From Actinotalea subterranea (GTDB lineage: Bacteria; Actinomycetota; Actinomycetes; Actinomycetales; Cellulomonadaceae), in assembly GCF_008364845.1 (NCBI RefSeq), contig NZ_VTTP01000008.1:62001-126000 (forward strand): a stretch of DNA of 64,000 nucleotides, written 5' to 3'. Shown one piece after another: positions 1 through 10,569 of the stretch (the first letter of the stretch is position 1; each line of letters begins with the position of its first letter). A model generated the notes under the pieces. The model was not told the origin of the DNA. It did no database searches and saw only the letters and a list, made by a program, of their open reading frames with translations. The position numbers and the translations under genes were made by a program.

Positions 1-51
1 GGTGCTGCGGACGCTGCGGAGCTTGGTCCACTCGGAGCGGAGGACGTTCAT
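1..51 (-). CDS. ABC transporter permease, N-terminal fragment
   Basis: Only the first 17 codons lie in the window (MNVLRSEWTKLRSVRST), and the gene runs off the left edge. A start reading 'SEWTKLRSVRST' is typical of actinobacterial ABC-2 permeases encoded after an ATPase gene. Its ATG overlaps the stop of the ATPase gene by four bases (ATGA), so the two are probably translationally coupled subunits of one exporter. The substrate cannot be told. Confidence 0.75.
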   Translation of the reverse strand, partial: MNVLRSEWTKLRSVRST

Positions 52-1034
52 GCGGCGTGGCTCCCGTAGTCGGTGGCGTCGTGGGTCAGGCGGAGGAAGA
101 CGTCCTCGAGGGACTCGCGGACGGCCGTGAGCTCGTCGAGGGCGATGCCCTCGGCGGCGGCGACGTGGCCGACGGCGGACGGGTCGGCTCCCGTGACGAG
201 GAGCGCGGCGCCGGCGCCGGCAGGGGCACCGGTCTCGGCGTCGGCGCCGGTGCGCGCGGCGACGGTCAGGCCGGCCCGCTCGAGCGCGCGGGCGAGCTCG
301 ACCGTGGACGCGGCCCGGACCAGGACGTCACGGCTCGTGTTGTCGCGGACGAAGTCGCGCAGCGAGGCCTGCGCGATGAGCCGGCCCTGGCCGATGACGA
401 CGAGGTCGTCGGCCGTGAGCTCCATCTCGGACATGAGGTGGCTCGAGAACAGGATCGTCCGGCCCTCGCCTGCGAGGTCGCGCATGAGCGTGCGCATCCA
501 GCGGATGCCCTCGGGATCGAGGCCGTTGAGGGGCTCGTCGAGCACGAGGACCCCGGGGTCGCCGAGCAGCGCGGTCCCGATGCCCAGGCGCTGGTGCATG
601 CCGAGCGAGAACTCGCCGACACGGCGCGTGGCCGCGTGGTCGAGCCCCACGAGCTCGAGCACCTCCTCGACCCGCCGCCTGCCGAGGCCCGCGGCCTGTG
701 CGAACGCGAGGAGGTGCGCGTAGGCGGTGCGGTGGGGGTGTACCGCGCGTGCGTCGAGGAGGGCGCCGATGGTCCGCGCGGGGTCCTCGAGCTCGGCCAT
801 GCGCCGGTCGCCGATGGTGATGGTGCCGCTCGTGGGCCGGGCCAGGCCCAGAAGCATCCGGATGGCGGTGCTCTTGCCCGCACCGTTCGGGCCCAGGAAC
901 CCGGTGATGACTCCGGGGCGCGCGGTGAAGGTGAGGTCGTCCACGGCCGTCGTGCTGCCGTAGCGCTTGGTGAGCCCTCGGGCTCGGATGCCGACGCCGG
1001 CCGTCGGGCGGGGTGCGGGGTCCGTGATGGGCAC
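48..1034 (-). CDS. ABC exporter ATP-binding protein
   Basis: A 328-residue nucleotide-binding subunit of an ABC-2 type exporter. Walker A GPNGAGKST is at residues 48-56, the signature region FSLGMHQR at about 142-149, and Walker B VLVLDEP at about 162-168. The 'ARAVHPHRTAYAHL' stretch and the long C-terminal tail are usual in actinobacterial drug or peptide exporters. The GTG start at 1034 has an AAGGAG just upstream. A TetR gene diverges from it across a perfect palindrome, so expression is probably repressed by that TetR and induced by a small molecule, possibly the exported one. Confidence 0.9.
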   Translation of the reverse strand: MPITDPAPRPTAGVGIRARGLTKRYGSTTAVDDLTFTARPGVITGFLGPNGAGKSTAIRMLLGLARPTSGTITIGDRRMAELEDPARTIGALLDARAVHPHRTAYAHLLAFAQAAGLGRRRVEEVLELVGLDHAATRRVGEFSLGMHQRLGIGTALLGDPGVLVLDEPLNGLDPEGIRWMRTLMRDLAGEGRTILFSSHLMSEMELTADDLVVIGQGRLIAQASLRDFVRDNTSRDVLVRAASTVELARALERAGLTVAARTGADAETGAPAGAGAALLVTGADPSAVGHVAAAEGIALDELTAVRESLEDVFLRLTHDATDYGSHAA

Positions 1035-1055
1035 GGGTGCTCCTTCGGTTGGAAA

Positions 1056-1078
1056 CTACACTGCACGGTGCAGTGTAG
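1056..1078. promoter_or_regulatory. Perfect 11-bp palindromic operator
   Basis: The left arm CTACACTGCAC (1056-1066) and right arm GTGCAGTGTAG (1068-1078) are exact reverse complements around one central G. The site lies between the divergent ABC ATPase and TetR genes. On the TetR side it ends 17 bases before the -10-like TACGCT (1096-1101), so it covers the -35 region. On the ATPase side a TAGTTT follows it directly. This is the expected place for a TetR site controlling both genes. Confidence 0.85.
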
Positions 1079-1107
1079 ATATCCATTCCTGAAGGTACGC
1101 TGAGAGC

Positions 1108-1848
1108 ATGGCGACAGCGCCGGCGGGAGCGCCGACACCCGCAAGGGGCACGACACGGACCGGCGAAGCCCCCGCGCGCACGCCCTCCCGCGGCCCGCGC
1201 CAGCGGTCCGAGCGCAAGCACGCGGCCATCCTCGCCGCGGCGCAGAGCCTGTTCGTCGCGGAGGGCTACGAGCGGGCGAGCGTCGACGCGATCGCCGCGC
1301 AGGCCCAGGTCTCCAAGCGCACGGTCTACGACCACTTCGGCGACAAGCGGGCGCTGTTCCAGCGTGTCCTCGAGGAGGTCGACGACGCCGTGGTCGCCAC
1401 GGTCCGCACGGCGATCGAGGAGGAGATCACCGACGACCGCGAGCTGCGCGAGTCGCTGGTGGCCTTCGCGGCCCGCGTCACGACGCGCACCTTCCCGTCG
1501 CCCGCCTACGCGACGTTCCGGCGGCTCGAGCGGCAGCGGCGGACGGTGCCGCAGGCCCACGGACCCGGTACCGAGGTCCCCGAGCGCATGCTCGAGCAGC
1601 GGTTCGCCGAGCTCGTCGACGCCGGCAGGCTCCGGGCGGCCGACCCTGCCCTGGCGGCCCGGCACTTCACGGCCCTGACCGTCCGTCTCGCGCTCGACGC
1701 GCTCGACGCGACGCCCGCGCTCAACGCACTCGACGCGAGGCCTGCGCCCGACGCGCTCGACGCGAGCGCGGCGCCCGGTCCGTCCGAGGAGGACCTGCGC
1801 GTGATCGTCACCGACGGCGTCGACGCGTTCCTGCGCGCCTACACCTGA
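1108..1848 (+). CDS. TetR/AcrR family repressor of the adjacent ABC exporter
   Basis: 246 residues. After a Pro/Ala-rich tail of about 35 residues comes a TetR helix-turn-helix (about residues 40-85: 'ILAAAQSLFVAEGYERASVD', then 'VSKRTVYDHFGDK'). The ligand domain follows. Near the C-terminus is a low-complexity run of repeated 'ALDA' units (DNA about 1690-1775). The ATG sits six bases after TACGCT, so the mRNA is probably leaderless and no ribosome-binding site is seen. The perfect palindrome upstream suggests repression of itself and the ABC genes. Confidence 0.9.
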   Translation: MATAPAGAPTPARGTTRTGEAPARTPSRGPRQRSERKHAAILAAAQSLFVAEGYERASVDAIAAQAQVSKRTVYDHFGDKRALFQRVLEEVDDAVVATVRTAIEEEITDDRELRESLVAFAARVTTRTFPSPAYATFRRLERQRRTVPQAHGPGTEVPERMLEQRFAELVDAGRLRAADPALAARHFTALTVRLALDALDATPALNALDARPAPDALDASAAPGPSEEDLRVIVTDGVDAFLRAYT

Positions 1849-1878
1849 GCGTCCCCCGCGCAGACGCGGGCGGTGCGC

Positions 1879-2772
1879 TCAGGCGTTGCAGGCGGCCGCG
1901 AGCGTCGCGAGGAGCCCCACGTCGGGCCGCCACGGCTCGAGGTTCCAGCTCTCCTTGTCCGGCGCGCCCACGCTGTGGCACACGAGCTGGTCGCGCATGC
2001 CTGGCACGTCGGCGTCCGGCGCGGTGGCGAGGACCTGCTGCCACACGAGGGCGACCGCCGCGTCGTTGCCCGACCGGCCCCAGGGGCTCGGGACCACGGC
2101 GAGGGACCGGCCGCCCTCGCGCTCGCCCCAGGTCGCGGACTCGAGGGCCCGGGTGGCGAGGTCGAAGCTCGCCGACACCGGTGGGGCCGTGCTCGTGGAC
2201 ACCGCCGAGGCCGTGACCTTCAGGAGGTCGCCCTCGGCGACGTGCTGCAGGGGCCTGCGGCCCGACGTCGGGCGACCCAGCGCCCCGACCGCGGTCCCGG
2301 CGGCGTCGCGGATGAGGACCGAGCCGTCCGGCTGCTCCTCGAAGAGGGACCCGGTGTCGACAGCGAGCAGCGTCACGCCCGCGGGGTCGGCCGCCGTGAC
2401 GTCGACGCGGACGCTCCCGTCGGCCTCGGCGGTCGCCGTCACGGTGCCCGCGGCGTCTTGCGACCCGGCGGGTGCGGGGCTCGCGACCCACACCGTCACG
2501 GTGCCCGAGGTGACGGGCGTCCCGGTCGCCCGCACGTCGGCGGCCGTGGGCGGGGTGGCGACAGGCGTCGGGTCCGGTGCGGGCGTGACCGCGGGGGTGG
2601 TCGGGCCCTGCGCGGCACCGGCCGGCCCGACGGGCGAGCAGGCGGCGAGGGCCAGGGCGAGCGCGCACGCCCCGGCGAGGGCGGCGCCGACGACCGCGCG
2701 ACGGCGCCCGCGCGCCACCGCGGAGGGCCCACGCCCGTCCGCCCCGACGGGACGCGTCACCTGTCCCGTCAC
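1879..2772 (-). CDS. DUF2599-domain lipoprotein
   Basis: About 297 residues. A basic N-terminus, a hydrophobic helix and a lipobox 'LALAAC' mark a lipoprotein. A Pro/Thr-rich spacer follows. The last ~85 residues carry the DUF2599 pattern: 'WGEREGGRSLAVVPSPWGR', then 'PGMRDQLVCHSVGAPDK' and 'WNLEPWRPDVG', with two cysteines likely disulphide-bonded. The GTG start at 2772 overlaps the ppk2 stop (GTGA), so I chose it over a GTG four codons later. The coupling to ppk2 is odd, since that enzyme is cytoplasmic. The function of DUF2599 is unknown to me. Confidence 0.8.
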   Translation of the reverse strand: MTGQVTRPVGADGRGPSAVARGRRRAVVGAALAGACALALALAACSPVGPAGAAQGPTTPAVTPAPDPTPVATPPTAADVRATGTPVTSGTVTVWVASPAPAGSQDAAGTVTATAEADGSVRVDVTAADPAGVTLLAVDTGSLFEEQPDGSVLIRDAAGTAVGALGRPTSGRRPLQHVAEGDLLKVTASAVSTSTAPPVSASFDLATRALESATWGEREGGRSLAVVPSPWGRSGNDAAVALVWQQVLATAPDADVPGMRDQLVCHSVGAPDKESWNLEPWRPDVGLLATLAAACNA

Positions 2773-3623
2773 TCCAGCGTCGAGCTGTGGTCGGGGACGT
2801 ACCGCTGCGAGTCGCGTGGCGGCCGGACGTAGCCCTTGGAGGCCGGCCGCTCGGGCAGCACGACGGCCGGCCGCTCGACCGGCACGTACGGGACGGTCGA
2901 GAGCAGGTGGTGGATCATGTCGATGCGGGACCTGCGCTTGTCGTCGTTGTCGACGACCCACCACGGGGCCTCGGGGATGTCCGTGTGGACGAGCATCTGG
3001 TCCTTCGCCCGGGAGTACTCCTCCCACTGCGTGATGGACTCGAGGTCCATGGGCGAGAGCTTCCACTGGCGCATCGGGTCCGCGAGGCGGGACCGGAAAC
3101 GCGCCTCCTGCTCGGCGTCGCTCACCGAGAACCAGTACTTGCGCAGGATGATGCCGTCCTCGACGAGCATGCGCTCGAAGATCGGGCACTGGTGCAGGAA
3201 CCGGTGGTACTCGTCGGGCGTGCAGTAGCCCATGACGCGCTCGACGCCGGCGCGGTTGTACCAGGAGCGGTCGAACAGCACGATCTCGCCCGCGGCGGGG
3301 AGCTGGGCGACGTACCGCTGGAAGTACCACTGGGTGCGCTCGCGGTCGCTCGGTGCGGGCAGCGCCGCGATGCGCGCGACCCGCGGGTTGAGGTACTGCG
3401 TGACGCGCTTGATGGTGCTGCCCTTGCCCGCGGCGTCGCGTCCCTCGAAGATCACGACGAGCCGCTTGCCCTCGGCGCGGATCCACTCCTGCATGGTCAC
3501 GAGCTCGGCCTGGAGCCGGAAGAGCTCCCGCTCGTAGAGGGCCTTGGGGAGCCGGGGCGCCCGGTCCGTGGGCTCGGGGGCCTGGTCGCGGGCCTGGTCG
3601 GGTGCCGTGTCGGGGTCGGGCAT
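2769..3623 (-). CDS. ppk2: Polyphosphate kinase 2 (PPK2)
   Basis: 284 residues. PPK2 enzymes transfer phosphate between polyphosphate and nucleoside di- or monophosphates. Visible hallmarks are Walker A GRDAAGKGST (61-70), the DRSWYNRAG block (about 118-126), the lid segment around 'YCTPDEYHRFLHQCP' and the C-terminal 'WWVVDNDDKRRSRID' block. The first ~25 residues are acidic and unstructured. The ATG start is the only one near the conserved region. The gene is followed without a gap by the DUF2599 lipoprotein. Which PPK2 class (GDP, ADP or AMP user) cannot be assigned safely by eye. Confidence 0.92.
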   Translation of the reverse strand: MPDPDTAPDQARDQAPEPTDRAPRLPKALYERELFRLQAELVTMQEWIRAEGKRLVVIFEGRDAAGKGSTIKRVTQYLNPRVARIAALPAPSDRERTQWYFQRYVAQLPAAGEIVLFDRSWYNRAGVERVMGYCTPDEYHRFLHQCPIFERMLVEDGIILRKYWFSVSDAEQEARFRSRLADPMRQWKLSPMDLESITQWEEYSRAKDQMLVHTDIPEAPWWVVDNDDKRRSRIDMIHHLLSTVPYVPVERPAVVLPERPASKGYVRPPRDSQRYVPDHSSTLE

Positions 3624-3661
3624 GCTCGCAGCGTACGACGCCGGGCGTCGCCGCGGGCTCG

Positions 3662-4402
3662 TCACGCGAGGCGGCGTGCGGCGAGCGTGAGAGCGCCGAG
3701 CGTGGCGTAGACCGCGGCGGAGACGCGGTCGAGGACGCGCATCCGCAGGCGGGGGAAGAGCGTGCGCAGGCGGTCCCCGCCCACGGCCCACAGCCCGTCG
3801 AGCGCGCACGCGAGCCCGACGAACACGAAGCCCAGGGTGAGCATCTGGGCCCACGCGGGGCCGGCGTCGGGCCGGACGAACTGGGGTAGGAACGCGAGGA
3901 AGAAGAGCGCGGTCTTGGGGTTGAGCGTGCCGACGAGGAGCCCCGCGCGCACCATGGCGCCGAACCGCGGCGCGGCGGCCGGCGTGCGCGCGCCGGGCAC
4001 GTGGGTCCCGGCCACGCCGGACGCCGTCGGGCCGGCTGCGTCCGTGCCGTGCGCTCCGTCCGCTCCGTCCGTCGGGCCGGCCGGGCCCGTGCCGAGGTCG
4101 GCGAGCGTCCCGGGGGTCCGCGCGCGCCACGCACGGACGGCGAGCCACAGGAGCCACGCCGCACCAGCGGCCTTGACGACCGTGAACGCGGTCGCGCTCG
4201 TGGCCAGCACCGCGGACAGGCCCAGCGCGGCCGCGAGCACGTGGACGGTGTTGCCGCCCTCGATCCCGAGCGTCGCGGCGAGCCCTGCACGCCGTCCGTG
4301 CCGCAGCGTCGTCGCGAGGATGAACCCCACGGCCGGCCCGGGGGCCAGCACGAGCGCGAGCGCTGCGGGGAGGAACAGTGCGAGCGTGTCGGCGTCGACC
4401 AC
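3662..4402 (-). CDS. LysE/RhtB family amino-acid exporter
   Basis: A 246-residue membrane protein. The N-terminal helix with '[21 protein letters not shown]' and the later '[16 protein letters not shown]' are the classic LysE/RhtB motifs. It is about 40 residues longer than the usual ~205 because of a Gly/Ala/Thr-rich cytoplasmic insert between helices 3 and 4 (about residues 97-145). The GTG start at 4402 has GAGGAGGAG upstream. Substrates in this family are amino acids or derivatives; the one here is not determinable. Confidence 0.9.
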   Translation of the reverse strand: MVDADTLALFLPAALALVLAPGPAVGFILATTLRHGRRAGLAATLGIEGGNTVHVLAAALGLSAVLATSATAFTVVKAAGAAWLLWLAVRAWRARTPGTLADLGTGPAGPTDGADGAHGTDAAGPTASGVAGTHVPGARTPAAAPRFGAMVRAGLLVGTLNPKTALFFLAFLPQFVRPDAGPAWAQMLTLGFVFVGLACALDGLWAVGGDRLRTLFPRLRMRVLDRVSAAVYATLGALTLAARRLA

Positions 4403-4553
4403 GTGTCTCCTCCTCGTCGGGCGTGCGGTCCGGCCATCGTGCCGTGCGCGGCGGTGCGCGCGCGACCTCCTTTCGCGCCGGAGCCTGGTACCCGACGCGC
4501 GGGTCGCACCGTCTGCCGGGCGAGACGCGGCGGGGTGGGGCCCGGGCCCCCGG

Positions 4554-4559
4554 TAGCCT
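4554..4559 (+). promoter_or_regulatory. -10 box (TAGCCT) of purL
   Basis: TAGCCT fits the actinobacterial TANNNT -10. It lies 34 bases before the purL ATG and gives a short leader. No clear ribosome-binding site precedes the ATG, and no riboswitch-sized leader is present. Confidence 0.5.
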
Positions 4560-4593
4560 GAGGCCGTCCGCTTGGCTCTCCGGTTGGGAATCG

Positions 4594-6993
4594 ATGACTG
4601 CCACCGACACGCCCCACGCTGCGCACCCCGACACCGTCGACCGCGCCGCCGCGACTCCCGGGACGGCGCTGCCGTACGCGGAGCTGGGCCTGAAGACCGA
4701 CGAGTACCTGCGGATCGTCGACCTGCTGGGCCGGCGGCCCACCGCCGCCGAGCTCGCGATGTACTCGGTCATGTGGTCCGAGCACTGCTCGTACAAGTCG
4801 TCGAAGGTCCACCTGCGCCAGTTCGGCGAGAAGGTCAGCCTGGCGATGCGCGAGCACCTCCTCGTCGGCATCGGCGAGAACGCGGGCGTCGTGGACATCG
4901 GCGACGGCTGGGCCGTGACGTTCAAGGTCGAGAGCCACAACCACCCGAGCTTCGTCGAGCCCTACCAGGGCGCCGCGACCGGTGTCGGCGGCATCGTGCG
5001 CGACATCATCTCGATGGGCGCGCGGCCCGTCGCCGTGATGGACCAGCTGCGCTTCGGTGCGATCGACCACCCGGACACGGCGCGTGTGGTGCACGGCGTG
5101 GTCGCCGGCGTCGGCGGGTACGGCAACTGCCTGGGCCTGCCCAACATCGGCGGCGAGGTCGTCTTCGACCCGTCCTACCAGGGCAACCCGCTCGTCAACG
5201 CGCTGTGCCTCGGCGTCCTGCGCCACGAGGACATCCACCTCGCGAACGCGTCGGGCGTCGGCAACAAGGTCGTCCTCTTCGGTGCGCGCACGGGCGGCGA
5301 CGGCATCGGCGGCGCCTCGATCCTCGCGTCCGAGACGTTCGACGACACCAAGCCGTCGAAGCGCCCGAGCGTCCAGGTGGGCGACCCGTTCATGGAGAAG
5401 GTCCTCATCGAGTGCTGCCTCGAGCTCTACGCGGCACGCGTCGTCGAGGGCATCCAGGACCTCGGCGCGGCCGGCATCTCCTGCGCGACGTCCGAGCTCG
5501 CCAGCAACGGCGAGGGCGGCATGCACGTGGACCTCGAGAAGGTCCTGCTGCGCGACCCGTCCCTGACGGCCGGCGAGATCCTCATGTCGGAGTCGCAGGA
5601 GCGCATGATGGCCGTCGTCGCACCCGACAAGCTCGACCGCTTCCTGGAGATCACCGCACGCTGGGACGTCGAGACGGCCGTGATCGGCGAGGTGACCGGC
5701 ACGGGCCGGCTCACGATCGACCACCACGGCGAGCGCATCGTCGACGTGGACCCGCGCACCGTGGCGCACGAGGGCCCCGTCTACCACCGCCCTTACGCGC
5801 GGCCGGGCTGGATGGACGCCCTTCAGGCGGACACGGTGAGCGGGCCCGCGGGTGCCGCCGCGTACGAGCGCCCGGCGAGCGGCGAGGAGCTGCGGGAGAC
5901 CCTGCTGCGCCTGGTCGCGTCGCCGAACCTCGCGAGCAAGGCGTGGGTCACCGACCAGTACGACAGGTTCGTCCAGGGCAACACGGCGCTCGCGCAGCCC
6001 GACGACGCGGGAGTGATCCGGGTCGACGAGAGCACCGGCCTGGGCGTCGCGCTCGCGACGGATGCGAACGGCCGCTACGCCAAGCTCGACCCGTACGCGG
6101 GTGCGCAGCTCGCGCTCGCGGAGGCGTACCGCAACGTCGCGACGTCGGGCGCTCGCCCCCTCGCGGTCACGGACTGCCTGAACTTCGGCTCGCCCGAGGA
6201 CCCGGACGCCATGTGGCAGCTCGTCGAGGCGATCACGGGCCTCGCGGACGCGTGCCTCGAGATGGGCATCCCCGTCACGGGCGGCAACGTCTCCCTCTAC
6301 AACGGCACGGGTGAGCCCGGCACGGTCGACTCGTCGATCCACCCGACGCCCGTCGTCGGCGTGCTCGGAGTGCTCGACGACGTGGCGCGTGCGACGCCGT
6401 CGGGCTGGCGCACGCCCGGCCAGGCCGTCTACCTCCTGGGCACCACGCGCGGCGAGCTCGACGGCTCGGCGTGGGCCGACGTCGTGCACGGCCAGCTCGG
6501 CGGTCGCCCGCCCGTGGTCGACCTCCCGGCCGAGCGGACGCTCGCCGCGATCCTGGTCAACGCGTCCCGCGACGGGCTTGTCGACGCGGCGCACGACCTG
6601 TCCGAGGGCGGGCTCGCGCAGGGTCTCGTGGAGGCGAGCCTCCGGTACGGCACGGGCGTGCGGGTGCGGCTCGAGGAGCTGTGCGAGCGGGACGGCGTGA
6701 CGGCTTTCGAGGCGCTCTTCGCCGAGTCGACCGCGCGCGCCCTCGTCGCCGTGCCGCGCAGCGAGGAGGTGCGGTTCGTCGACATGTGCACGGCCCGTGG
6801 CTTCCCGGCGCTGCGCATCGGCGTCACGGACGACACCGTGCACGCCGACGCACCGGTCGGTACGGCCGACGACGTCGCCCAGGGCGGCCGCCTCGACCAG
6901 GGGGCCGCGGTCGAGGTCCAGGACCTGTTCACCATCCCGCTGGCCGAGATCGAGCGCGCGCACCGCGCGACGCTGCCCCGCCACTTCGCCTGA
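4594..6993 (+). CDS. purL: Phosphoribosylformylglycinamidine synthase, PurL subunit
   Basis: 799 residues, the length of the small PurL that works with separate PurS and PurQ. It makes FGAM from FGAR, ATP and glutamine-derived ammonia in purine synthesis. Visible motifs: '[14 protein letters not shown]', '[19 protein letters not shown]', '[18 protein letters not shown]' and, in the second half, '[11 protein letters not shown]' and '[12 protein letters not shown]'. The ATG at 4594 starts a short variable tail before the conserved '[11 protein letters not shown]' block. purS and purQ are not in the window; purF and purM follow 8 kb downstream. Confidence 0.96.
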   Translation: MTATDTPHAAHPDTVDRAAATPGTALPYAELGLKTDEYLRIVDLLGRRPTAAELAMYSVMWSEHCSYKSSKVHLRQFGEKVSLAMREHLLVGIGENAGVVDIGDGWAVTFKVESHNHPSFVEPYQGAATGVGGIVRDIISMGARPVAVMDQLRFGAIDHPDTARVVHGVVAGVGGYGNCLGLPNIGGEVVFDPSYQGNPLVNALCLGVLRHEDIHLANASGVGNKVVLFGARTGGDGIGGASILASETFDDTKPSKRPSVQVGDPFMEKVLIECCLELYAARVVEGIQDLGAAGISCATSELASNGEGGMHVDLEKVLLRDPSLTAGEILMSESQERMMAVVAPDKLDRFLEITARWDVETAVIGEVTGTGRLTIDHHGERIVDVDPRTVAHEGPVYHRPYARPGWMDALQADTVSGPAGAAAYERPASGEELRETLLRLVASPNLASKAWVTDQYDRFVQGNTALAQPDDAGVIRVDESTGLGVALATDANGRYAKLDPYAGAQLALAEAYRNVATSGARPLAVTDCLNFGSPEDPDAMWQLVEAITGLADACLEMGIPVTGGNVSLYNGTGEPGTVDSSIHPTPVVGVLGVLDDVARATPSGWRTPGQAVYLLGTTRGELDGSAWADVVHGQLGGRPPVVDLPAERTLAAILVNASRDGLVDAAHDLSEGGLAQGLVEASLRYGTGVRVRLEELCERDGVTAFEALFAESTARALVAVPRSEEVRFVDMCTARGFPALRIGVTDDTVHADAPVGTADDVAQGGRLDQGAAVEVQDLFTIPLAEIERAHRATLPRHFA

Positions 6994-8391
<1,398 letters not shown>

Positions 8392-8427
8392 GCGGTCCTG
8401 CCGAGCGGCGTCCCGTCCCGCGCGTCG

Positions 8428-9009
8428 TCAGAAGCGCATGAGGTAGTCGTCGCTCGTGGGCTCGGGCTCCGCGGGCGTCGTCGTGCGCCGCTTGAGGTAG
8501 GTCCACGGGAACCACCCGTTGCCGAACGTCTCCCAGCCCTGGGCCTCGAGCAGACGCCGGCGTGCGCCGAGCAGGCCGACCCGCTCGTGCTGCCACTGCA
8601 CGTCCGACTTCTCGAGCACGTGGTAGTTCGCGCCGTAGGCGATCGAGTGCCAGCCGAACCGGCCGGCGCGCTGGAGCACGAGCATCTCGGTGAACGCGTT
8701 GAGCGGCGCGAGGCGCATGGTGCGGCCGGTCGCGGTGGGCACGGGGGCCTCGGGCTCGCGGCCGAACCGCTGCTGCGCGGCCTGGCGCGTGGTGTCGAGG
8801 GCCCGGCCGATGCCGTCCCACGTGCAGCCGGCGCCCCTGGCGCCCGCGACCGCGCTGCGCAGGAGGGCGTCGGTCTCGACGGCGGCGCGGGCCGTGAGCT
8901 GGACGAGGTCGAGGTAGGCGTCGGGCTCGTGGGCGAGGCGCTCGTGGATGGTCGGGTCGGTGGCGGCGATGGCCTCGGCGAGCGCCTGCCCCAGGGAGTC
9001 GGTGGACAT
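8428..9009 (-). CDS. Conserved actinobacterial protein with an HTH-like segment
   Basis: 193 residues, function unknown. Residues about 62-90 ('GARGAGCTWDGIGRALDTTR', then 'QAAQQRFG') look like a resolvase- or XRE-type helix-turn-helix, as in proteins where 'W..IG.ALG.TRQAAQQRF' is conserved. The second half is rich in aromatic residues ('RFGWHSIAYGANYHVLEKSD', 'GNGWFPWTYLKRR'). It converges on gdhA and is divergent from the SCP-like gene. I would treat it as a possible DNA-binding protein without a proposed target. Confidence 0.75.
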   Translation of the reverse strand: MSTDSLGQALAEAIAATDPTIHERLAHEPDAYLDLVQLTARAAVETDALLRSAVAGARGAGCTWDGIGRALDTTRQAAQQRFGREPEAPVPTATGRTMRLAPLNAFTEMLVLQRAGRFGWHSIAYGANYHVLEKSDVQWQHERVGLLGARRRLLEAQGWETFGNGWFPWTYLKRRTTTPAEPEPTSDDYLMRF

Positions 9010-9107
9010 GACGTCAGGCTATTCTTGACACTCGGCACGCGTCAAGATGATGTTGCGCGAGGGCGGTTCGTCAAGCGGGACTGACGAAGGTCCTGGGTCT
9101 CGCGGCC

Positions 9108-9113
9108 TAGGCT
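9108..9113 (+). promoter_or_regulatory. -10 box (TAGGCT), leaderless start
   Basis: TAGGCT ends seven bases before the ATG of the SCP-like gene at 9121. This spacing puts the transcription start at or next to the start codon. No Shine-Dalgarno sequence is present. Confidence 0.6.
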
Positions 9114-9120
9114 GGACGCC

Positions 9121-9528
9121 ATGCCGCCCCGTCGACGCACGCCCCCCGAGGTGGGCCGGCCCGCGCTGCAGCAGTGGCTCGCCGACCCCGCGGCGGCACC
9201 CGTCGAAGCCGTCCGCACGGCCGTCCGGTTCACGCTCGAGGAGCTCGCCGAGGTCGCGCCAGGCAACTCGGTCGAGGTGCGCGTGCCCCCGCACGGCGCC
9301 GTCCAGGCCGTCGCCGGCCCTCGGCACACCCGCGGAACGCCGCCGAACGTCGTCGAGACCGACGGCGAGACGTGGCTCCGGCTCGCGTCGGGCAGGCTGA
9401 CCTGGCAGGACGCGGTCGCGGGTGGCACGGTGCACGCGTCCGGCGAGCGAGCGGACCTCAGCGCATGGCTCCCGCTCCAGGCAGCCCGCGAGAGGCCCGG
9501 AGCGGCTGGAGCATGGCGCGCACCGTGA
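9121..9528 (+). CDS. Bacterial sterol-carrier-protein-like (SCP) domain protein
   Basis: 135 residues. The sequence '[20 protein letters not shown]', then '[20 protein letters not shown]' and '[20 protein letters not shown]' matches the short actinobacterial 'sterol carrier family' proteins usually encoded near purF/purM. These have an SCP2-like fold expected to hold a lipid; no substrate is known to me. The domain seems to end at '[13 protein letters not shown]'. The last ~16 residues run into the 3' end of the opposite-strand gene, a 71-base convergent overlap. The start is leaderless. Confidence 0.85.
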   Translation: MPPRRRTPPEVGRPALQQWLADPAAAPVEAVRTAVRFTLEELAEVAPGNSVEVRVPPHGAVQAVAGPRHTRGTPPNVVETDGETWLRLASGRLTWQDAVAGGTVHASGERADLSAWLPLQAARERPGAAGAWRAP

Positions 9529-10297
9529 ACGGGCCGTCAGGGATGTCGCGTGCGGCCGCGGCCAGCTCCTCCGTGACATGGTGAACGTCGGCGTCACGGC
9601 GGACGAGCCCATCTTGGCCGATGCTGCCGCCCGCGGCGACCAGGACGCCCTGTCGCTCGGCCAGCGTCCGCCAAGCGTCGATGCGGTTGTACACGTCACG
9701 GCTCCAGGGACTCGCGACCACGCGCATCCGGCTCCCGAACAGGGGAAGCAGCGCGACAGCGACCCGCTCGGGATCGGACGCGACGGCGAGCACGCGTCCG
9801 CTCGGTGACGTCCAGAGCCAGAGCAGCGATCCGTCTTCGCGGAGCGGCGCCTCGGCGGCCTCCACCTCGCGCGGGTCGTACCCGCCGTCGTGGGCCACGG
9901 GCTCGCGGGGACCGTCGGAGGGTGAGGCCGGTGTCCTCGGCAAGGGCGGAGCCGGCGCGGCGTCGACGTCATGCAAGGCCCCGGCTGTCCACGATCCCCG
10001 CACAGTGAGCCGCCGGCCGATGAAGTCGCTCCACGGGGTGCGGTCCCGTGCCGCCGGTGCCAGAAGGACGACGCCGGATGTCACCGGATAGATGAGTCGG
10101 GGGTTGACTCCGGCGGGGCCCGAGTCATAGGCGAGCGCGAGCGCCACCGGCGTACGAACGAGCGTGCCGTCAGCTTCGGCACGCTCGTCCGAACGCAACG
10201 CTTCGAGCCTGAGCATGGCGGCTCGAGTACACCAACCGACGACGAGCCGATCAACCACCCCGACGGAGAGTTCATCTGCACGCCGGGTCGCCGCCAT
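9458..10297 (-). CDS. Hypothetical protein
   Basis: About 279 residues from the ATG at 10297; a TTG at 10336 would add 13. There is no family I recognise. It has two halves: an N-terminal beta-rich part ('[20 protein letters not shown]', '[15 protein letters not shown]') and a C-terminal half with '[20 protein letters not shown]', '[20 protein letters not shown]' and '[18 protein letters not shown]', joined by a Pro-rich linker. GC is a little lower than in its neighbours. It converges on, and overlaps, the SCP-like gene. I see no signal peptide or membrane helix. Confidence 0.65.
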   Translation of the reverse strand: MAATRRADELSVGVVDRLVVGWCTRAAMLRLEALRSDERAEADGTLVRTPVALALAYDSGPAGVNPRLIYPVTSGVVLLAPAARDRTPWSDFIGRRLTVRGSWTAGALHDVDAAPAPPLPRTPASPSDGPREPVAHDGGYDPREVEAAEAPLREDGSLLWLWTSPSGRVLAVASDPERVAVALLPLFGSRMRVVASPWSRDVYNRIDAWRTLAERQGVLVAAGGSIGQDGLVRRDADVHHVTEELAAAARDIPDGPFTVRAMLQPLRASRGLPGAGAMR

Positions 10298-10500
10298 GCG
10301 CACGCGAGCACCTGTCGGCCTGGTGGGTGCAGGCAAGTGGCGCTCACTGGCGCATAGCTACCGCTTCAAGCAGCCCGCGACCGGGCGCTGACGTCGGTCC
10401 TCGCTGACCACACCGTGAACGACGCGACCGGATCGTGAACACCTGAGGTCGTCCCGTCGACGGCTGCGACCCACCTCTGTCTTTTCACCCGCCGGGCGTC

Positions 10501-10506
10501 TAGCGT
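10501..10506 (+). promoter_or_regulatory. Candidate -10 box (TAGCGT) of the secreted nuclease gene
   Basis: TAGCGT lies 63 bases upstream of the chosen start and is preceded by a T-rich stretch (TGTCTTTTCACC, 10478-10489) at about the -35 position. The same TAGCGT hexamer recurs upstream of several envelope genes in this window. The rest of 10298-10569 holds no gene I can see. Confidence 0.4.
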
Positions 10507-10569
10507 GCGACCCGTCAGGGCGCTAGTGCGCCGTCATCGATGTGGCCACGACCCCTGGAGGTCCGCCAG

